This document shows positions 15,155 through 26,300 of a DNA stretch of 38,256 nucleotides, piece by piece. The DNA is taken from the NCBI GenBank assembly GCA_903921455.1, contig CAIXPZ010000249.1, forward strand, positions 1-38,256. Reading direction: 5' to 3'. Each line of letters starts with the position of its first letter. Position 1 is the stretch's first letter. The position numbers were made by a program, and so were the translations under genes. The notes under the pieces are model-generated. The model saw only the letters and a program-made list of their open reading frames with translations, did not search any database and was not told the DNA's origin. This DNA comes from an uncultured Verrucomicrobia subdivision 3 bacterium (GTDB lineage: Bacteria > Verrucomicrobiota > Verrucomicrobiae > Limisphaerales > UBA11358).

Positions 15155-17113
15155 ATGCCTACCTCACTTTTTTCCAGCCTTTTCGCCGTGAGTGTTGGGT
15201 TCTCTGCCTCGGTCGTCTCTGCCCAAACCAATTATTACGGAACCAACGGCACTGAATATGCCATCATCGGTTCACTGCCGGGCGATCAGGTGTTTCCAGA
15301 TGTGGCCGTGTCGCCCGCCGGCGGTTTTGTTGTCTGGCAGGACAATGCCACGGATGGTGATGGCTGGGGCGTGAGTGCCCGCCGCTTGGACTCCACGCTG
15401 GCTGGCTCGCTGGGCACTTTTCGGGTGAACGCCGCCGGCGCTGGTGGTCAGGAAAATGCCCGGGTGGCCTTGCTCAAGAATAACGGGGCGGCCTTTGTCT
15501 GGCAGGGCGGCCGTTCCGGTTACCAGCACATTTATGCGCGGTTTTTGACGCCGACCAATACGTTTCTCTCCACCAACGACCTCTTGGTGGACACCTTCAC
15601 CAACAATTTCCAGATCAACCCGTCCCTGGCGGTCTTGAACAATAGCAACGTGGTGGTGGTTTGGGGCAGTCAAAATCAGGCGGGCGGCAAATCGTTGCAG
15701 GATGTTTACGGTCAGATCTTGTCCCCCGGCGGCCAAAAAGTTGGGGGTGAATTTTTGATTAATCAGTTCACCAACTTTAATCAGCGCACCCCTTCGGTCG
15801 CGGCCTTGGCGGGCGGTGGTTTTGTGGTCGCCTGGGTTTCCGAGCAGCAGCGGCAATTGGCGGCGGCGGCGGGTGCTGCCTCCAATTATGTCAGCTCCGC
15901 CGGTTCCTTGAACCCGAGCGTGGATATTTATGCGCGGGTGTTTGCGGCGGGTGGCGCGGCGGTTGGCAGCGAATTTTTGGTCAACGCCGACAATAATCCC
16001 TGCGCGAATCCGGCCGTGGCGGCGGCCGCGGATGGCGGCTTTTTGATTACGTGGTCGGTGCGGGACATGGTTGCCCCGGCTAATAGTTTGGATATTTTTG
16101 CCCGTACTTTTGCCGGTGGCGGGGTTGGGGGGCCGGCGTTCTATGTCAATTCTCATGTTTATGGTGATCAGTATGCTCCGCGGGTGAGTTCCTTGGGCTT
16201 GGACTATCTGGTGACGTGGACGAGTCTGGGCCAGGATGGCTCTCGGGAAGGCGTCTATGGCCGGTTTGTCCATAACGATGGCACCTTGACCGGGGCTGAA
16301 TTTCGCGTAAATACCTCCGCGCTTGGCCAGCAGATGCAGCCGTCCGTGGCGTCGGATGGGGTGAACCAGTTTGTGGTCGTCTGGACCAGTTTTAACGGCT
16401 ATCCCAATACGTTCGATTTGTATGCGCAACGCTACCTGAATGTGGCGGCCATTCTGCAGCCCATGTCGGCGCCGTTTGTCTGGGTTCCGTTTGTGGTCAG
16501 CAATGGTGTGTATCAGCCGCAGTTGGTGGTTTCCTGGTCGGCTTTGGCCGGCTTGTCGGTCTCGAATTATCAGATCTTTGTCAACGGTGCGACCAACGCG
16601 GGCGGGGTGGTGGCCAGTAATCAGTGGACCATGCGGGCGGGCGATGGCTTGACTGCGGCCAGCACCAATTCGTTCAAGGTGGCTTATTTGCTGACGGATG
16701 GCCGCCGTTCCCCGCTGTCACCTTCGGCCACCGGCATCACCTGGAGCGGCTTGAACTGGGGTGGCATCCCCTACGAATGGATGCGGCAATACTATGGCGC
16801 CAATACCAACCTCTGGCCGGCGGCCGCCAGTCAGCCCGCGAGCGGCAGTCCGTCGGTCTATCAGGTTTTCTTGAGCGGTGGCAATCCGAACGACTCTGCC
16901 ACTTGGCTGCAAACCGCGCTGACGCGGACGGCTCAGGGCATGTTCTTGAGTTGGAATACCCAGCCCGGCGCCACGTATCAGGTGCAGGTGACGACGGATC
17001 TTAAAACGTGGAGCAGCATCGGTGGGCCGCGGTTCGCGGCCGGCTCGACGGATTCAATGTATGTCGGCGGCTACTCGACCGGCTATTACCGGGTGGTGCT
17101 GCTGCGCCAATAA
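15155..17113 (+). CDS. Secreted beta-propeller-like repeat protein
   Basis: The chosen ATG gives 652 residues beginning MPTSLFSSLFAVSVGFSASV and ending the leader at SAQ. Earlier in-frame starts (TTG 15035, ATG 15041, ATG 15080) would add a basic N-terminal extension and remain possible; the signal peptide from 15155 lacks a basic n-region. The first 440 residues consist of about seven blades of 50-70 residues, each with a 'PxVAxxxxGGFVVxW' strand and an 'IYARxF/VYGRF' strand, as in GGFVVWQDN, VDIYARVF, LDIFARTF and EGVYGRF. This suggests a propeller. The remainder has a fibronectin-like segment (LVVSWSALAGLSVSNYQIFV) and a C-terminal module with TYQVQVTTDLKTWSSIGGP and a GYYRVVL ending. Similar C-terminal modules occur in two other proteins of this window. 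No enzymatic motif was seen; extracellular or surface binding is a guess. Confidence 0.75.
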   Translation: MPTSLFSSLFAVSVGFSASVVSAQTNYYGTNGTEYAIIGSLPGDQVFPDVAVSPAGGFVVWQDNATDGDGWGVSARRLDSTLAGSLGTFRVNAAGAGGQENARVALLKNNGAAFVWQGGRSGYQHIYARFLTPTNTFLSTNDLLVDTFTNNFQINPSLAVLNNSNVVVVWGSQNQAGGKSLQDVYGQILSPGGQKVGGEFLINQFTNFNQRTPSVAALAGGGFVVAWVSEQQRQLAAAAGAASNYVSSAGSLNPSVDIYARVFAAGGAAVGSEFLVNADNNPCANPAVAAAADGGFLITWSVRDMVAPANSLDIFARTFAGGGVGGPAFYVNSHVYGDQYAPRVSSLGLDYLVTWTSLGQDGSREGVYGRFVHNDGTLTGAEFRVNTSALGQQMQPSVASDGVNQFVVVWTSFNGYPNTFDLYAQRYLNVAAILQPMSAPFVWVPFVVSNGVYQPQLVVSWSALAGLSVSNYQIFVNGATNAGGVVASNQWTMRAGDGLTAASTNSFKVAYLLTDGRRSPLSPSATGITWSGLNWGGIPYEWMRQYYGANTNLWPAAASQPASGSPSVYQVFLSGGNPNDSATWLQTALTRTAQGMFLSWNTQPGATYQVQVTTDLKTWSSIGGPRFAAGSTDSMYVGGYSTGYYRVVLLRQ

Positions 17114-17120
17114 AATTTGT

Positions 17121-20100
17121 ATGCGGAAATTCATTAAAAACATTTTCCCGGCTCTGGTTCTGTTTCTGACGCTGTCGTCGGCGTGGGGATTTAGTCTGGC
17201 GGGCCGTATCGGTGCGCCGGGCGATGCCTGGCAGATTATTTTGATCGGCTATGGCTGGAATGACGATGTCGCGCCGAAGGATATCTACGAGGAATACCGG
17301 CCGGTGGTGCCGGTGATGTATTATGCGAGCGATGCCTCGTTCGTCAGCTACTATGGCAATTCCGGCTTGACCAATATTGACGCGGCTTTTGCCATCCTGA
17401 ACGGCGTCATGTGCGGGTTTACCAACACCCCCGTCTTTTTGTTCAGCCCCACCAATGGCATTACCTTGGGCTTGGACGGGCAGCCGGGCGGCGCGGCCAT
17501 CACGTTGGCCGGTGCCAATAGCCTGGATAAATATAGCGCTGACCTGTCGGAATTTCCGCTCAACTCCCAGCAATGGAATTACACCGCCCAGACGTTGGGG
17601 CTTTGGGATATGAAGTCTCAGGTGTTGCATGAGCTGGTTTTGGGGATGGGGTTGGCCGATCCGGATCGGTATGTCTGGACGTTGCATAATCGTCTGTTTG
17701 ACCCGTCCGTAAAAAACCCCAAGTGCCCGATTGACGAGCAGTATCTCGTGGTGCAGCGCAATTTCGACGTTACTCAGGATTATCCGTATTCGTCTTATAT
17801 CAACAACACGCTGTATACATTTTACATCGCGGAAAACTGTGGCAATGCCGGTGTCCCCTATAGTGCCATCACGGTGCCCCAGCCGGCGGACCCTTTTGGC
17901 AACGGTTATACGGCCGTGACCGGCGGCAGTCAGTTTGGCGGTGCTCAGGGTGCCGCGGGACTGGGTATTGGTGGTTTTTATACCGGCTTGACGCGCGACG
18001 ATGCGGCGGGCTTGAAGTATCTGTTGAGTTCCAATAACATCAATTGGGAGGCCACGGCTCCCAGTGGGTCGTTGCTTTTGTTGACCAACGTGCAGCCGCC
18101 CCAAACCTTGACCACGCTGCCGATCAACCTGCTGTTCTCAGGTTCCATCACGAATGATCCGGGGACATTGCTCACGAATTATCCGGGATTGGTTATTTTG
18201 TCCGTGGTGACCAACATCGGGGTCCAGGTCATTACCAACCCCATTCCGTATTTTACCAACCAGTCCGTGCTGCCGGTGTTTTCCCCCATGCCCACGAACG
18301 GGTTGAAGCAGGCGACTGCCCTGACCAACATTTACTACTTCACCAACCAGCCCGGACCCACGGTCATTAATTATGACATTACTCAGGTTCCCACGCTTAT
18401 TTCCACGTTGGATTTGGGCGTGTTTTCAGATCTGTCAAAAACCAATCCCCCGGCCGTCATGCAAGCTTTATATCCGGGGCTGCAGATTTTACGGTCAACG
18501 ACCTCAGCCGGCTATGTCACCAATATAATTTATGTCTCCTACTTGACCAATAAAATTGGATCACCTTATGGCACGGCCCCGATATTGTATACCAAGGCGG
18601 TCGCCACCAATTACCCGTTCATTACCTTCTGGCACTACAGCTTTGGCAATGTCTTGACCAACCATTCTTCCACCAACCGTTACGTAACCGTTGAAAGTAT
18701 CACGACTAAAACACCTGTCGGCGCACCGTATGGCACTGCGACCCTCACAACTAACACCGTGACTTACAAAACGAATCTGCTCTCGGGTGACTTTTTCCTC
18801 ATCCCGACCAACTGGTGTGGCTTTGATTTGACGCTGGCCGCTCCGTTGAGCAATCCGCCTTACACTTACGGCTCGACCAATACCTACAACTATACCAACT
18901 TTGTGTCCGGCACTAATTCGTTCGGCCTGGTTCAAAATGTTTACGACCGCTATACGAATTACAATTATGCCGTGTATCCCGGCATCTGCGAGCCGGCGTT
19001 GGTTTTCGGCACCAATTACACCACCAACATCGTGACCACCTACCAATACTACTTTGGCGGCATCGTCACGAATCAGTATTACACGAACTCCCTTTCCGTC
19101 GTGCTGACCACGAATGTATCACCCTGTCCGGGCGGTTCCCCGGATATGCTCTGCACCAATGTCAGCATTGTCACCAATATTCTGTATCAGCCTTCCGGCG
19201 ATTTCTATGTCGTCCCGCCGGCGTGGTGTGGTTACACCGTGCTGTCCACCCTGCTGACCAATACGGTGTATGTTACCAATGTGATTTCCTCCACGAATTC
19301 CGGCACCGGCGGGAATATTGGTCAGTTTTACACCGAGACCACCATTACCGGCTATCGCACGGTCACCTTGCTGGTGCAGCCCTCCCTTTGTTCCCAAGCG
19401 CCGCCGGCCACCAACCTGCGCCGCGGCATTGGCCGGGTCGGGTTTATCCGGGCCAACTACGATTCGCTGCTGGGCCAGTTCTTCCAGCCGCTGACCAATA
19501 CTTACAGCATGGTCAAGATTACCAATAGCCAGCCCGTGACGGAATACTATCAGCGCGTGGTGACGCAGCCGGATTTTCTCTTCCAGGCCGCGGATTTGAC
19601 GGACTCCACCGCCACTCATCCGTATGGCTTTGATTATACCGTGACGCGGCCTGATTTTGACACCAGTGCCATCGCCACGCAGTTGGCCGGGCCGGGCACG
19701 ATCATTCCCGGCACGGTGATGGTGTTTAACAAGAATGCCAACAGCCTGTATTTGAATGGCAGTCTGGCGAATGTCGGCTTGTCCACGAACCAGTTTCTGA
19801 ATGTGGATACCCAGACATTCCTGGGCACTTGGGGCTCGTTCGATGGCACCACCAATTATCCGATCGTGTATCCCTCCGGTGCCAGCATCGCCAGCCTCAT
19901 GAACCAGATGGTCATTCAAGTGGCTCCGGCGACGATGCCGGATGCCACCAACGGCACACCTTATAGCGTTACGTTCACCGCCACCGGGGGGCAGTCGCCT
20001 TATGTCTGGGCGGTGCCCAATCTGCCGGCGCAGGTCCCGGGGTTGGTGTTTGACCCCGCCACGGCCACGCTGTCCGGCACGCCGGCGGCGGCGGGTGTGT

Positions 20101-20174
20101 TTAGTTTCACCCTGCAGTTGACCGACGCGGCCAACCGGTTGATCAACCTGAATTATTCGATCACGATCCACTAA
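17121..20174 (+). CDS. Large secreted Thr/Asn/Tyr-rich protein with putative Ig-like C-terminal domain
   Basis: The ATG at 17121 gives 1017 residues starting MRKFIKNIFPALVLFLTLSS, a typical signal peptide; the frame is open upstream but only within the preceding gene. An N-terminal part (about 20-330) contains many aromatic and glycine residues and may be a hydrolase-like or binding domain, but no catalytic motif was recognised. The centre (about 340-780) is extraordinarily rich in TN, YTN and TNY, as in YGSTNTYNYTN and QYYFGGIVTNQYY, and contains internal duplications. The C-terminal 85 residues look like a putative Ig (He_PIG) domain: NGTPYSVTFTATGGQSPYVW followed by LSGTPAAAGVFSFTLQLTDA. 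It starts 7 bp after the previous gene and ends 8 bp before the next. Export to the surface or medium is likely; function is unknown. Confidence 0.78.
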   Translation: MRKFIKNIFPALVLFLTLSSAWGFSLAGRIGAPGDAWQIILIGYGWNDDVAPKDIYEEYRPVVPVMYYASDASFVSYYGNSGLTNIDAAFAILNGVMCGFTNTPVFLFSPTNGITLGLDGQPGGAAITLAGANSLDKYSADLSEFPLNSQQWNYTAQTLGLWDMKSQVLHELVLGMGLADPDRYVWTLHNRLFDPSVKNPKCPIDEQYLVVQRNFDVTQDYPYSSYINNTLYTFYIAENCGNAGVPYSAITVPQPADPFGNGYTAVTGGSQFGGAQGAAGLGIGGFYTGLTRDDAAGLKYLLSSNNINWEATAPSGSLLLLTNVQPPQTLTTLPINLLFSGSITNDPGTLLTNYPGLVILSVVTNIGVQVITNPIPYFTNQSVLPVFSPMPTNGLKQATALTNIYYFTNQPGPTVINYDITQVPTLISTLDLGVFSDLSKTNPPAVMQALYPGLQILRSTTSAGYVTNIIYVSYLTNKIGSPYGTAPILYTKAVATNYPFITFWHYSFGNVLTNHSSTNRYVTVESITTKTPVGAPYGTATLTTNTVTYKTNLLSGDFFLIPTNWCGFDLTLAAPLSNPPYTYGSTNTYNYTNFVSGTNSFGLVQNVYDRYTNYNYAVYPGICEPALVFGTNYTTNIVTTYQYYFGGIVTNQYYTNSLSVVLTTNVSPCPGGSPDMLCTNVSIVTNILYQPSGDFYVVPPAWCGYTVLSTLLTNTVYVTNVISSTNSGTGGNIGQFYTETTITGYRTVTLLVQPSLCSQAPPATNLRRGIGRVGFIRANYDSLLGQFFQPLTNTYSMVKITNSQPVTEYYQRVVTQPDFLFQAADLTDSTATHPYGFDYTVTRPDFDTSAIATQLAGPGTIIPGTVMVFNKNANSLYLNGSLANVGLSTNQFLNVDTQTFLGTWGSFDGTTNYPIVYPSGASIASLMNQMVIQVAPATMPDATNGTPYSVTFTATGGQSPYVWAVPNLPAQVPGLVFDPATATLSGTPAAAGVFSFTLQLTDAANRLINLNYSITIH

Positions 20175-20182
20175 GTTAAGAT

Positions 20183-23100
20183 ATGGAATTATTTGCTCGT
20201 CCTAGTAAGGCCGGAAGCTGGTGGCTTAAAGCGCTGCCGGTCGGGCTGTCATTGTTGTTGCTGGGTCGCAGTGCCATGGCCCAGCCGGCGACACCCTCGT
20301 TCGTGGTCGGTGACAATGGCCTTAATGACTCTGACCCGCTGGTGAATTACTATACCCCCATTTGGGCCACCAATTTTATCAATGGCGCCAATGGCTTGTA
20401 TTCTACCTTCAGCTTCACCACCTATTCCGGGTCGGCGAACTGGTTGGGGGCGCTGTATCACGGCTGGCATAATACGCTCAATTTTACCAACCTGGGCGAG
20501 ATGGACTCCGTGACCGGCTTCAATTTCGATACCCAGACGTCGCTGGTTACGGACACTGAGGCGGCCGGTTTTTACAATAGTGGTGGTATCAACTGCGGCA
20601 CCACGGTCGGCGCCATTTTTCTGAATCAGTTTTTTAACACGTTTAACGGCACTTACTACGGTGGTTATGGCGGCCTGAATGTGTGGGCCACCAATGTGTT
20701 CATGGGCAATAATAGTGTTGCCAACATCGGGCCGAACGGTCTGGCCCGCTTTGGCGGGAACAATGTCACGTTCACCAATACTAAGGTGACGATTCAAAGC
20801 CAGTCGGGCGACTTGGCCGGAACCTCCACGGCCAACGTTTACGCCATCGGTCAGGCGGATCATAATACCAACGGCTGGTCGCCGTCAGCGAACTTGAGTC
20901 AGTTTTATGCCGATGCCCCGCTGAACTCGTCGCCCTTCGGTATCTTTCTGTTCAACTCGGTGCCGTATTTTAAGATCACCGCCTCCGACAATAGCGGCAC
21001 CAATTGGATTGTGCGGATGATTTTCCTGCAGGACACCAGCGTCAACGTGGCGACCAACGTTTATATTGTCGGTAACCAGGGGACTAATGGTGTCGGCACG
21101 GCCCATGTGGAATGGGTGGGCTCCTATACCGACCCGGCTACGGGTCAGACCTCTAGTCGTTATTTGTATCTGATTAACGATTATATGCAGGGTTCCAGCA
21201 CCAATATTTTGAAATATGGCGACCCCGGCACCGGTGTGCCCAATAACTTCTCCATTCTGACGTCGCCCACGCAACTCGCTTTGGGGGCGCCTAACCCGGC
21301 CGGGTTTATTGCCAATGTGTTGAGTTCCGATAGTATCACCAACAACATTTACTCTTATGTCAACGCGCAGTTGATTACCACTTCCGTCTCCACTAACAGC
21401 GGTAATACCGGCGTGATTGCCCTCACCAATTTGCCGGGTCGCGTGGAAATCACTGCCAGCAATGTGCTGAACCTTTCGCGGGCCACCCTTTCCGGCATGA
21501 ACTATTTGCTGCTCAAGAGTCCCAAGCATTTTGTCTATGATGGCCGCTCCCAGATCGCGGCGGCGTATTCCGATATTTATCTCGGCAACACCAACAACAG
21601 CATGGCGGTGACCAACCTGATCAAACCGTCCGTGCCCCAATGGAGCGGCAACATCGAGGCCTGGACCACCCGCTGGGTTGTTTCCAACACGGTTCCGGCC
21701 TATCCCGGCTACAATTTTGACTTTCGCGCGCTGCTGGTGGCCAGCCAGGTGAATCCCGTCAGTGCGTCTCAGGTGCAGGATTTCGCGCTCTACAGTTCCA
21801 ATAACGTCGTCATCAGCGATGTCTTGAATATCACGCGCAGCTTGTCGCTGAACTGCACCAACCTGTTGCTGACCACCAACGGCATTGGCGTTGGCGCGCA
21901 GTCGCTGGATGGGGAGTTGAACTTGGGGGCCCCTGGCATCATTTGGGAAAGTTCGGTGCCGCGCCTCAGTTGCCTTACCAATTATGGGGCCATCCGCACC
22001 CTCAGCTCCGCCAAATTTGGCAAGGTGTCTTCCCCCTACCTTACGCTGGTGAATTCCGGTCTCATCCGTGACGTCGGCAACACGATCATCTACGCCAATA
22101 ACTTTGAGAACTACGGAACGATTGCGGCCGCTGCCGGGCTGCTGGTCGCCCAGGCGCAGTCCGCCAACATGACCAATGCCTCGCTGCTGGCCAGCGGCAC
22201 GATGAGTTTGACGGCCTCGAACTTGGTTATGGTGGGGACCTCGATCCATTCCGGCGGCTCCCTCACGCTCAACGTCTCCGGTCTGCTAACGGATACCGGG
22301 GTGCTCAGTAGTAACTTCTGGTCGATCGGCGAAAACTATCCCGGCTTTGGCTATGCCGCCGGCCTGAATCTGGCCGCCAAACCGGCGGCGGGCGACTTGC
22401 TCGGCACCACCATTACCAACTACGCCGCCGTCGGCACGTCCACCGTTGATAACTTGTGGGCGGGCGAGGACCGGGGTTATTCCGTGGCCGGTTACAGCAA
22501 CAATGCCGCCATCGGTCAGTTGGTGCTGGATGCCATGACCAACAGCACCCAGTTCCATTTTATCGGCACCGGTGTCGCTGGGGTGACCAATGCCATCTAC
22601 GTGGACTGCCTGCAGCTGTGGGACTTTGCTGACCCGGCCGATCCGAATAACTGGAGCAGTGCCACCCTCTCCGCCCTCGACTTTGATGACAATGTGGTCA
22701 TTTATTATGCGCAGGCGCTGACCAAGAGTGGTGTCTCGGTGGCGGAATTCATCAACGGCTGGAACAACGATCACCTGCGCTGGGTGCCGACCTATGCCGG
22801 CCATTTTAGTTCGACCAACATCGTCTATCCCGATGGCACCACCAATGCCGTCAATCTCGCTCTGGCCACCTCCAGCAATCTGGATCCGGATCGGGACGGC
22901 ATTCTCAACGGCAATAACCTGCCTGATCCCACCCCGATCTTGGTTCCCTCGCAGTTGGCGTTCAACCTGGTTTTGACCAATCTGCCGCCGCGCTCGGTCA
23001 GGATTGGCTGGCGCACCATCCCGCTGGCCGGCAACTCCATCTTTTATAAAACCGATCTCGCGTCCTCCAATTGGCTGCCCTTCACCAACTTTGACAATTA

Positions 23101-23278
23101 TTACTACGGCAATGGCACGGCGGTTGCAAACCCGGCCCACACGAATTACTTTGTTTCGCCCCAGCCTTATCTGATCGGCGGCACGCCGGTGGATAACGGG
23201 CAGTCGACCAATGTCTGGGTGTTTGATCCGTTGACAAATGTTCCGCATTTCTACCGGATCATGGTCCAGCCGAATTGA
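20183..23278 (+). CDS. Large secreted beta-helix-like (adhesin-type) protein
   Basis: The 1031-residue product starts with a signal peptide (basic residues, then VGLSLLLLGRSAMAQ). Residues about 400-740 have the short repeating strand pattern of parallel beta-helix or filamentous-haemagglutinin-like proteins, with recurring 'NxG/NYGxI' turns such as CLTNYGAIRTLSS, LVNSGLIRDVGN and FENYGTIAAAAG. Near residues 900-915 is LDPDRDGILNGNNLPDPTP, a Ca-binding Asp-rich motif like those in thrombospondin type 3 or dockerin repeats. The C-terminus carries a module ending FYRIMVQPN, similar to that in the propeller-like and sedolisin proteins. No enzyme signature was seen. It is packed tightly behind the preceding gene (8 bp) and is probably co-transcribed. 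Adhesion or polysaccharide binding is plausible but inferred. Confidence 0.76.
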   Translation: MELFARPSKAGSWWLKALPVGLSLLLLGRSAMAQPATPSFVVGDNGLNDSDPLVNYYTPIWATNFINGANGLYSTFSFTTYSGSANWLGALYHGWHNTLNFTNLGEMDSVTGFNFDTQTSLVTDTEAAGFYNSGGINCGTTVGAIFLNQFFNTFNGTYYGGYGGLNVWATNVFMGNNSVANIGPNGLARFGGNNVTFTNTKVTIQSQSGDLAGTSTANVYAIGQADHNTNGWSPSANLSQFYADAPLNSSPFGIFLFNSVPYFKITASDNSGTNWIVRMIFLQDTSVNVATNVYIVGNQGTNGVGTAHVEWVGSYTDPATGQTSSRYLYLINDYMQGSSTNILKYGDPGTGVPNNFSILTSPTQLALGAPNPAGFIANVLSSDSITNNIYSYVNAQLITTSVSTNSGNTGVIALTNLPGRVEITASNVLNLSRATLSGMNYLLLKSPKHFVYDGRSQIAAAYSDIYLGNTNNSMAVTNLIKPSVPQWSGNIEAWTTRWVVSNTVPAYPGYNFDFRALLVASQVNPVSASQVQDFALYSSNNVVISDVLNITRSLSLNCTNLLLTTNGIGVGAQSLDGELNLGAPGIIWESSVPRLSCLTNYGAIRTLSSAKFGKVSSPYLTLVNSGLIRDVGNTIIYANNFENYGTIAAAAGLLVAQAQSANMTNASLLASGTMSLTASNLVMVGTSIHSGGSLTLNVSGLLTDTGVLSSNFWSIGENYPGFGYAAGLNLAAKPAAGDLLGTTITNYAAVGTSTVDNLWAGEDRGYSVAGYSNNAAIGQLVLDAMTNSTQFHFIGTGVAGVTNAIYVDCLQLWDFADPADPNNWSSATLSALDFDDNVVIYYAQALTKSGVSVAEFINGWNNDHLRWVPTYAGHFSSTNIVYPDGTTNAVNLALATSSNLDPDRDGILNGNNLPDPTPILVPSQLAFNLVLTNLPPRSVRIGWRTIPLAGNSIFYKTDLASSNWLPFTNFDNYYYGNGTAVANPAHTNYFVSPQPYLIGGTPVDNGQSTNVWVFDPLTNVPHFYRIMVQPN

Positions 23279-23360
23279 AATTGATTTACCGAAGCCGTAT
23301 GAAATTTTTGTACTTAACCCCCGCGCCATCCCGGCCTTGCGGGCAAATTGGAGAAATGTT

Positions 23361-26300
23361 GTGAAAGAAGCTAAACCGAAATGTATCGGGTTGAGGCATT
23401 CCCGCCTCTTCCAAACTCCGTCCGTGTTGAAGGTGTTATGGTTGCTGGTGGCGGGAACCCTGGCGGGCTCCGCCGGGGCAGCCGTGCCCGGTTTGGTGAC
23501 GTTGTCCGGCCATGTGCCGTCGGTGGTATCCTCGCAGTCCTCGCTCGGTCAGCTTCCGGGGACCAACCGGTTGCATCTGGCCATCGGCTTGGCCTTGCAA
23601 AATCAGGCGGGGCTGGATGCGTTGCTGCGGGAAATCTCTGATCCGGCCAGTCCTAATTTCCGGCACTATCTCACGACGGCGGAATTTGCCGCTCAATTTG
23701 GCCCGACGGATCAGGACTATCAGAAAGTCGTGGCGTTTGCTGTGGCAAACCATCTGACCGTCACCGATTCCGATCCGGTCCGCCAGATTGTGGATGTGGA
23801 AGGCAGTGTTAGCAACATTCAGCAGGCCTTTAATGTCACCATTGGCACCTATGTGGATCCCAAGGCGACCAACCGAATTTTCTTCGCCCCCTCTGCGGAG
23901 CCGTCCGTCAATGCGAGCCTGCCCATCTTGCACGTCAGCGGCTTGGATAACTATTATTTGCCGCAGCCCAAGTCCCATGTTCAGCCGCTCAAAAAGACGC
24001 CTGGTCTTAAATCCTCTTCGGCCAAATCCATTGCCACCGCCTCCGCCACCCCGCAAGCCGGTTCCGCTCCCGGCGGTGCCTATATGGGCACGGACTTCCG
24101 CAAGGCGTATGTCCCGGGCACGATCCTGACCGGCGCGGGTCAGAATGTGGGTCTCCTTCAGTTTGACGGCTTTTACACCAATGACATCGCGGCTTACAAG
24201 ACCTTGATTGGTATGGTTGGCGGGCCGAACGTCGTTGTCGTCCCCGTGGATGGCGGCGTGACGACTCCAGGCGGTGGCAACGGCGAAGTCTGTCTGGACA
24301 TTGAAATGGTGCTCTCGATGGCCCCCGGGGTTTCCAATATTTATGTGTATGAAGCCCCCAATCCGAGCCCTTGGGTGGATCTTTTGAAAAAGATGGCTAA
24401 CGACAATCTGGCCAAAAATCTGAGTTGTTCCTGGGGCGGCGGTCCGCCGGATGCCTTGGCCGAAGCGCGTTTTCAACAGATGGCCGCGCAAGGTCAGACG
24501 TTTTATAATGCCTCCGGTGATAGCGACGCCTTCGTGGTGGGTTCCAACCCCGTTACCTTTCCCTCGGACAGCACCAATATCATTCAGGTTGGGGGGACCA
24601 CCTTGTCGACCGGATTAAATGCCGTTTACACCTCCGAAACGGTTTGGAACTGGGGTGGTGGGGTCGGCAGTTGCGGCGGTATTAGCCCGAACTACGGGAT
24701 TCCTTACTGGCAGACGAATATCAGCATGTTTGGGAATCAGGGCTCGACCACTAAGCGCAACATTCCGGATGTGGCTCTGACCGCTGATAATGTCTATGTC
24801 ACATACAACAACGGTGCGGTGGGCGCCTTTGGTGGCACCAGTTGCGCCGCGCCCTTGTGGGCGGGCTTCACGGCGCTGGTCAACGAATTTGCCGTCTCGA
24901 ATGCGCTTCCCTCCGTCGGCTTTGTGAACCCGGCTCTTTACGCCATCGCGGAAAGCACCAACTACACGAATTGTTTTCACGATACCACCGTCGGTAACAA
25001 CACTTGGAGCGGCAGTCCCACCAAATTTAAGGCCGTGACGGGTTACGATTTGTGCACCGGCTTGGGCACCCCCAATGGCACGAATCTGATCGTCGCCATG
25101 CTGTATCCGCCGCCGCCGACGCCGCCGCCGACGTGGGTCGGTGGCACTGATACCAATGGGCCGCCCAATGACAATTTTGTCAATGCGGTGCCGATCACCG
25201 GGCTCACCGGCACCCTCTCGAGCACGAACAACAACGCCACCATAGAGCCAAACGAACCGGGTTTCATCAACACGGACGATTTTGCCAGCGTGGACAATTC
25301 CGTCTGGTATGCTTGGACGGCGCCGGCGGATGGCACGGTTACCTTCAATACCTTTGGCAGCAGTTTTGACACGGTGCTGGCGGTTTATATTCCGTTTCCC
25401 GGGGTTGACTACCTCGTGGCGGGGAATGATGACTACATCACCTTGATCGTCCCCCAAAGTCAGTTGACCTTTAAGGCGACGGCGGGAACCACTTATTATA
25501 TATCCGTCAATGGCAACGCCTCCCCGGCGCCGGGTTATACGGATGCGGGTAGCTTTGTGCTCAACTGGAATGAGGTGGTGCCGTCCATCAGCTCGGGAAC
25601 CTTTTCGTTCACCTTGGACAATTACATCGTGAGTGAAAGCGACAGGTTCAATCCCCAAGATCCTGCCATGGCCGGGGTGCCCGCATGGCCGTACGTTCCT
25701 CCATTTGTTCCCCCGGCGGCGCGGGTGACGGTGACGCGCTCGGCTGGTTCCAGTGGACGGGTAAGCGTGCCCTACAATGTCACGACGGTTTCCAATCAAA
25801 CGGATTTAAATTTTGATGGCACGCTGGTGTTTGACGATTACCAGATGAGCGCGGACATTTATGTGCCCCTTTCGGCCGTTCCGCCCCAACCCGTTGCGGG
25901 AACAAATATTGCCCTTCCTGGCATCGTTTCCGTTACGCTGGGGGTGCCGGCTTTGGACGATTTGGAATCTCCCGACCTCCTTCCGCCCGATGTCGGCTTG
26001 AACGCCGCAACCGTGACGGTTTTAAGCCGGTATTATGGGGTCTCTTTGGAAGACTGGGCAAATACGAGAACTTTTTTTGTCATTGAACGCTCTACTTTCC
26101 GGGTCCGTCGGACCCAAGGCACTGCGGTGGTATATGTAATTCCATCAACTGCTGGTCCATGTTCGGTTCAGTATGCTTTTTCCAAAACGGTGCGACCGGC
26201 ATATTCGCCTACGATTGGATCAACTCTTCCAACAACGCCAACGTATATTTATTCTGCAAACAATACATTTCAACTTCAGGCAGATTCTGATTATGCTACT

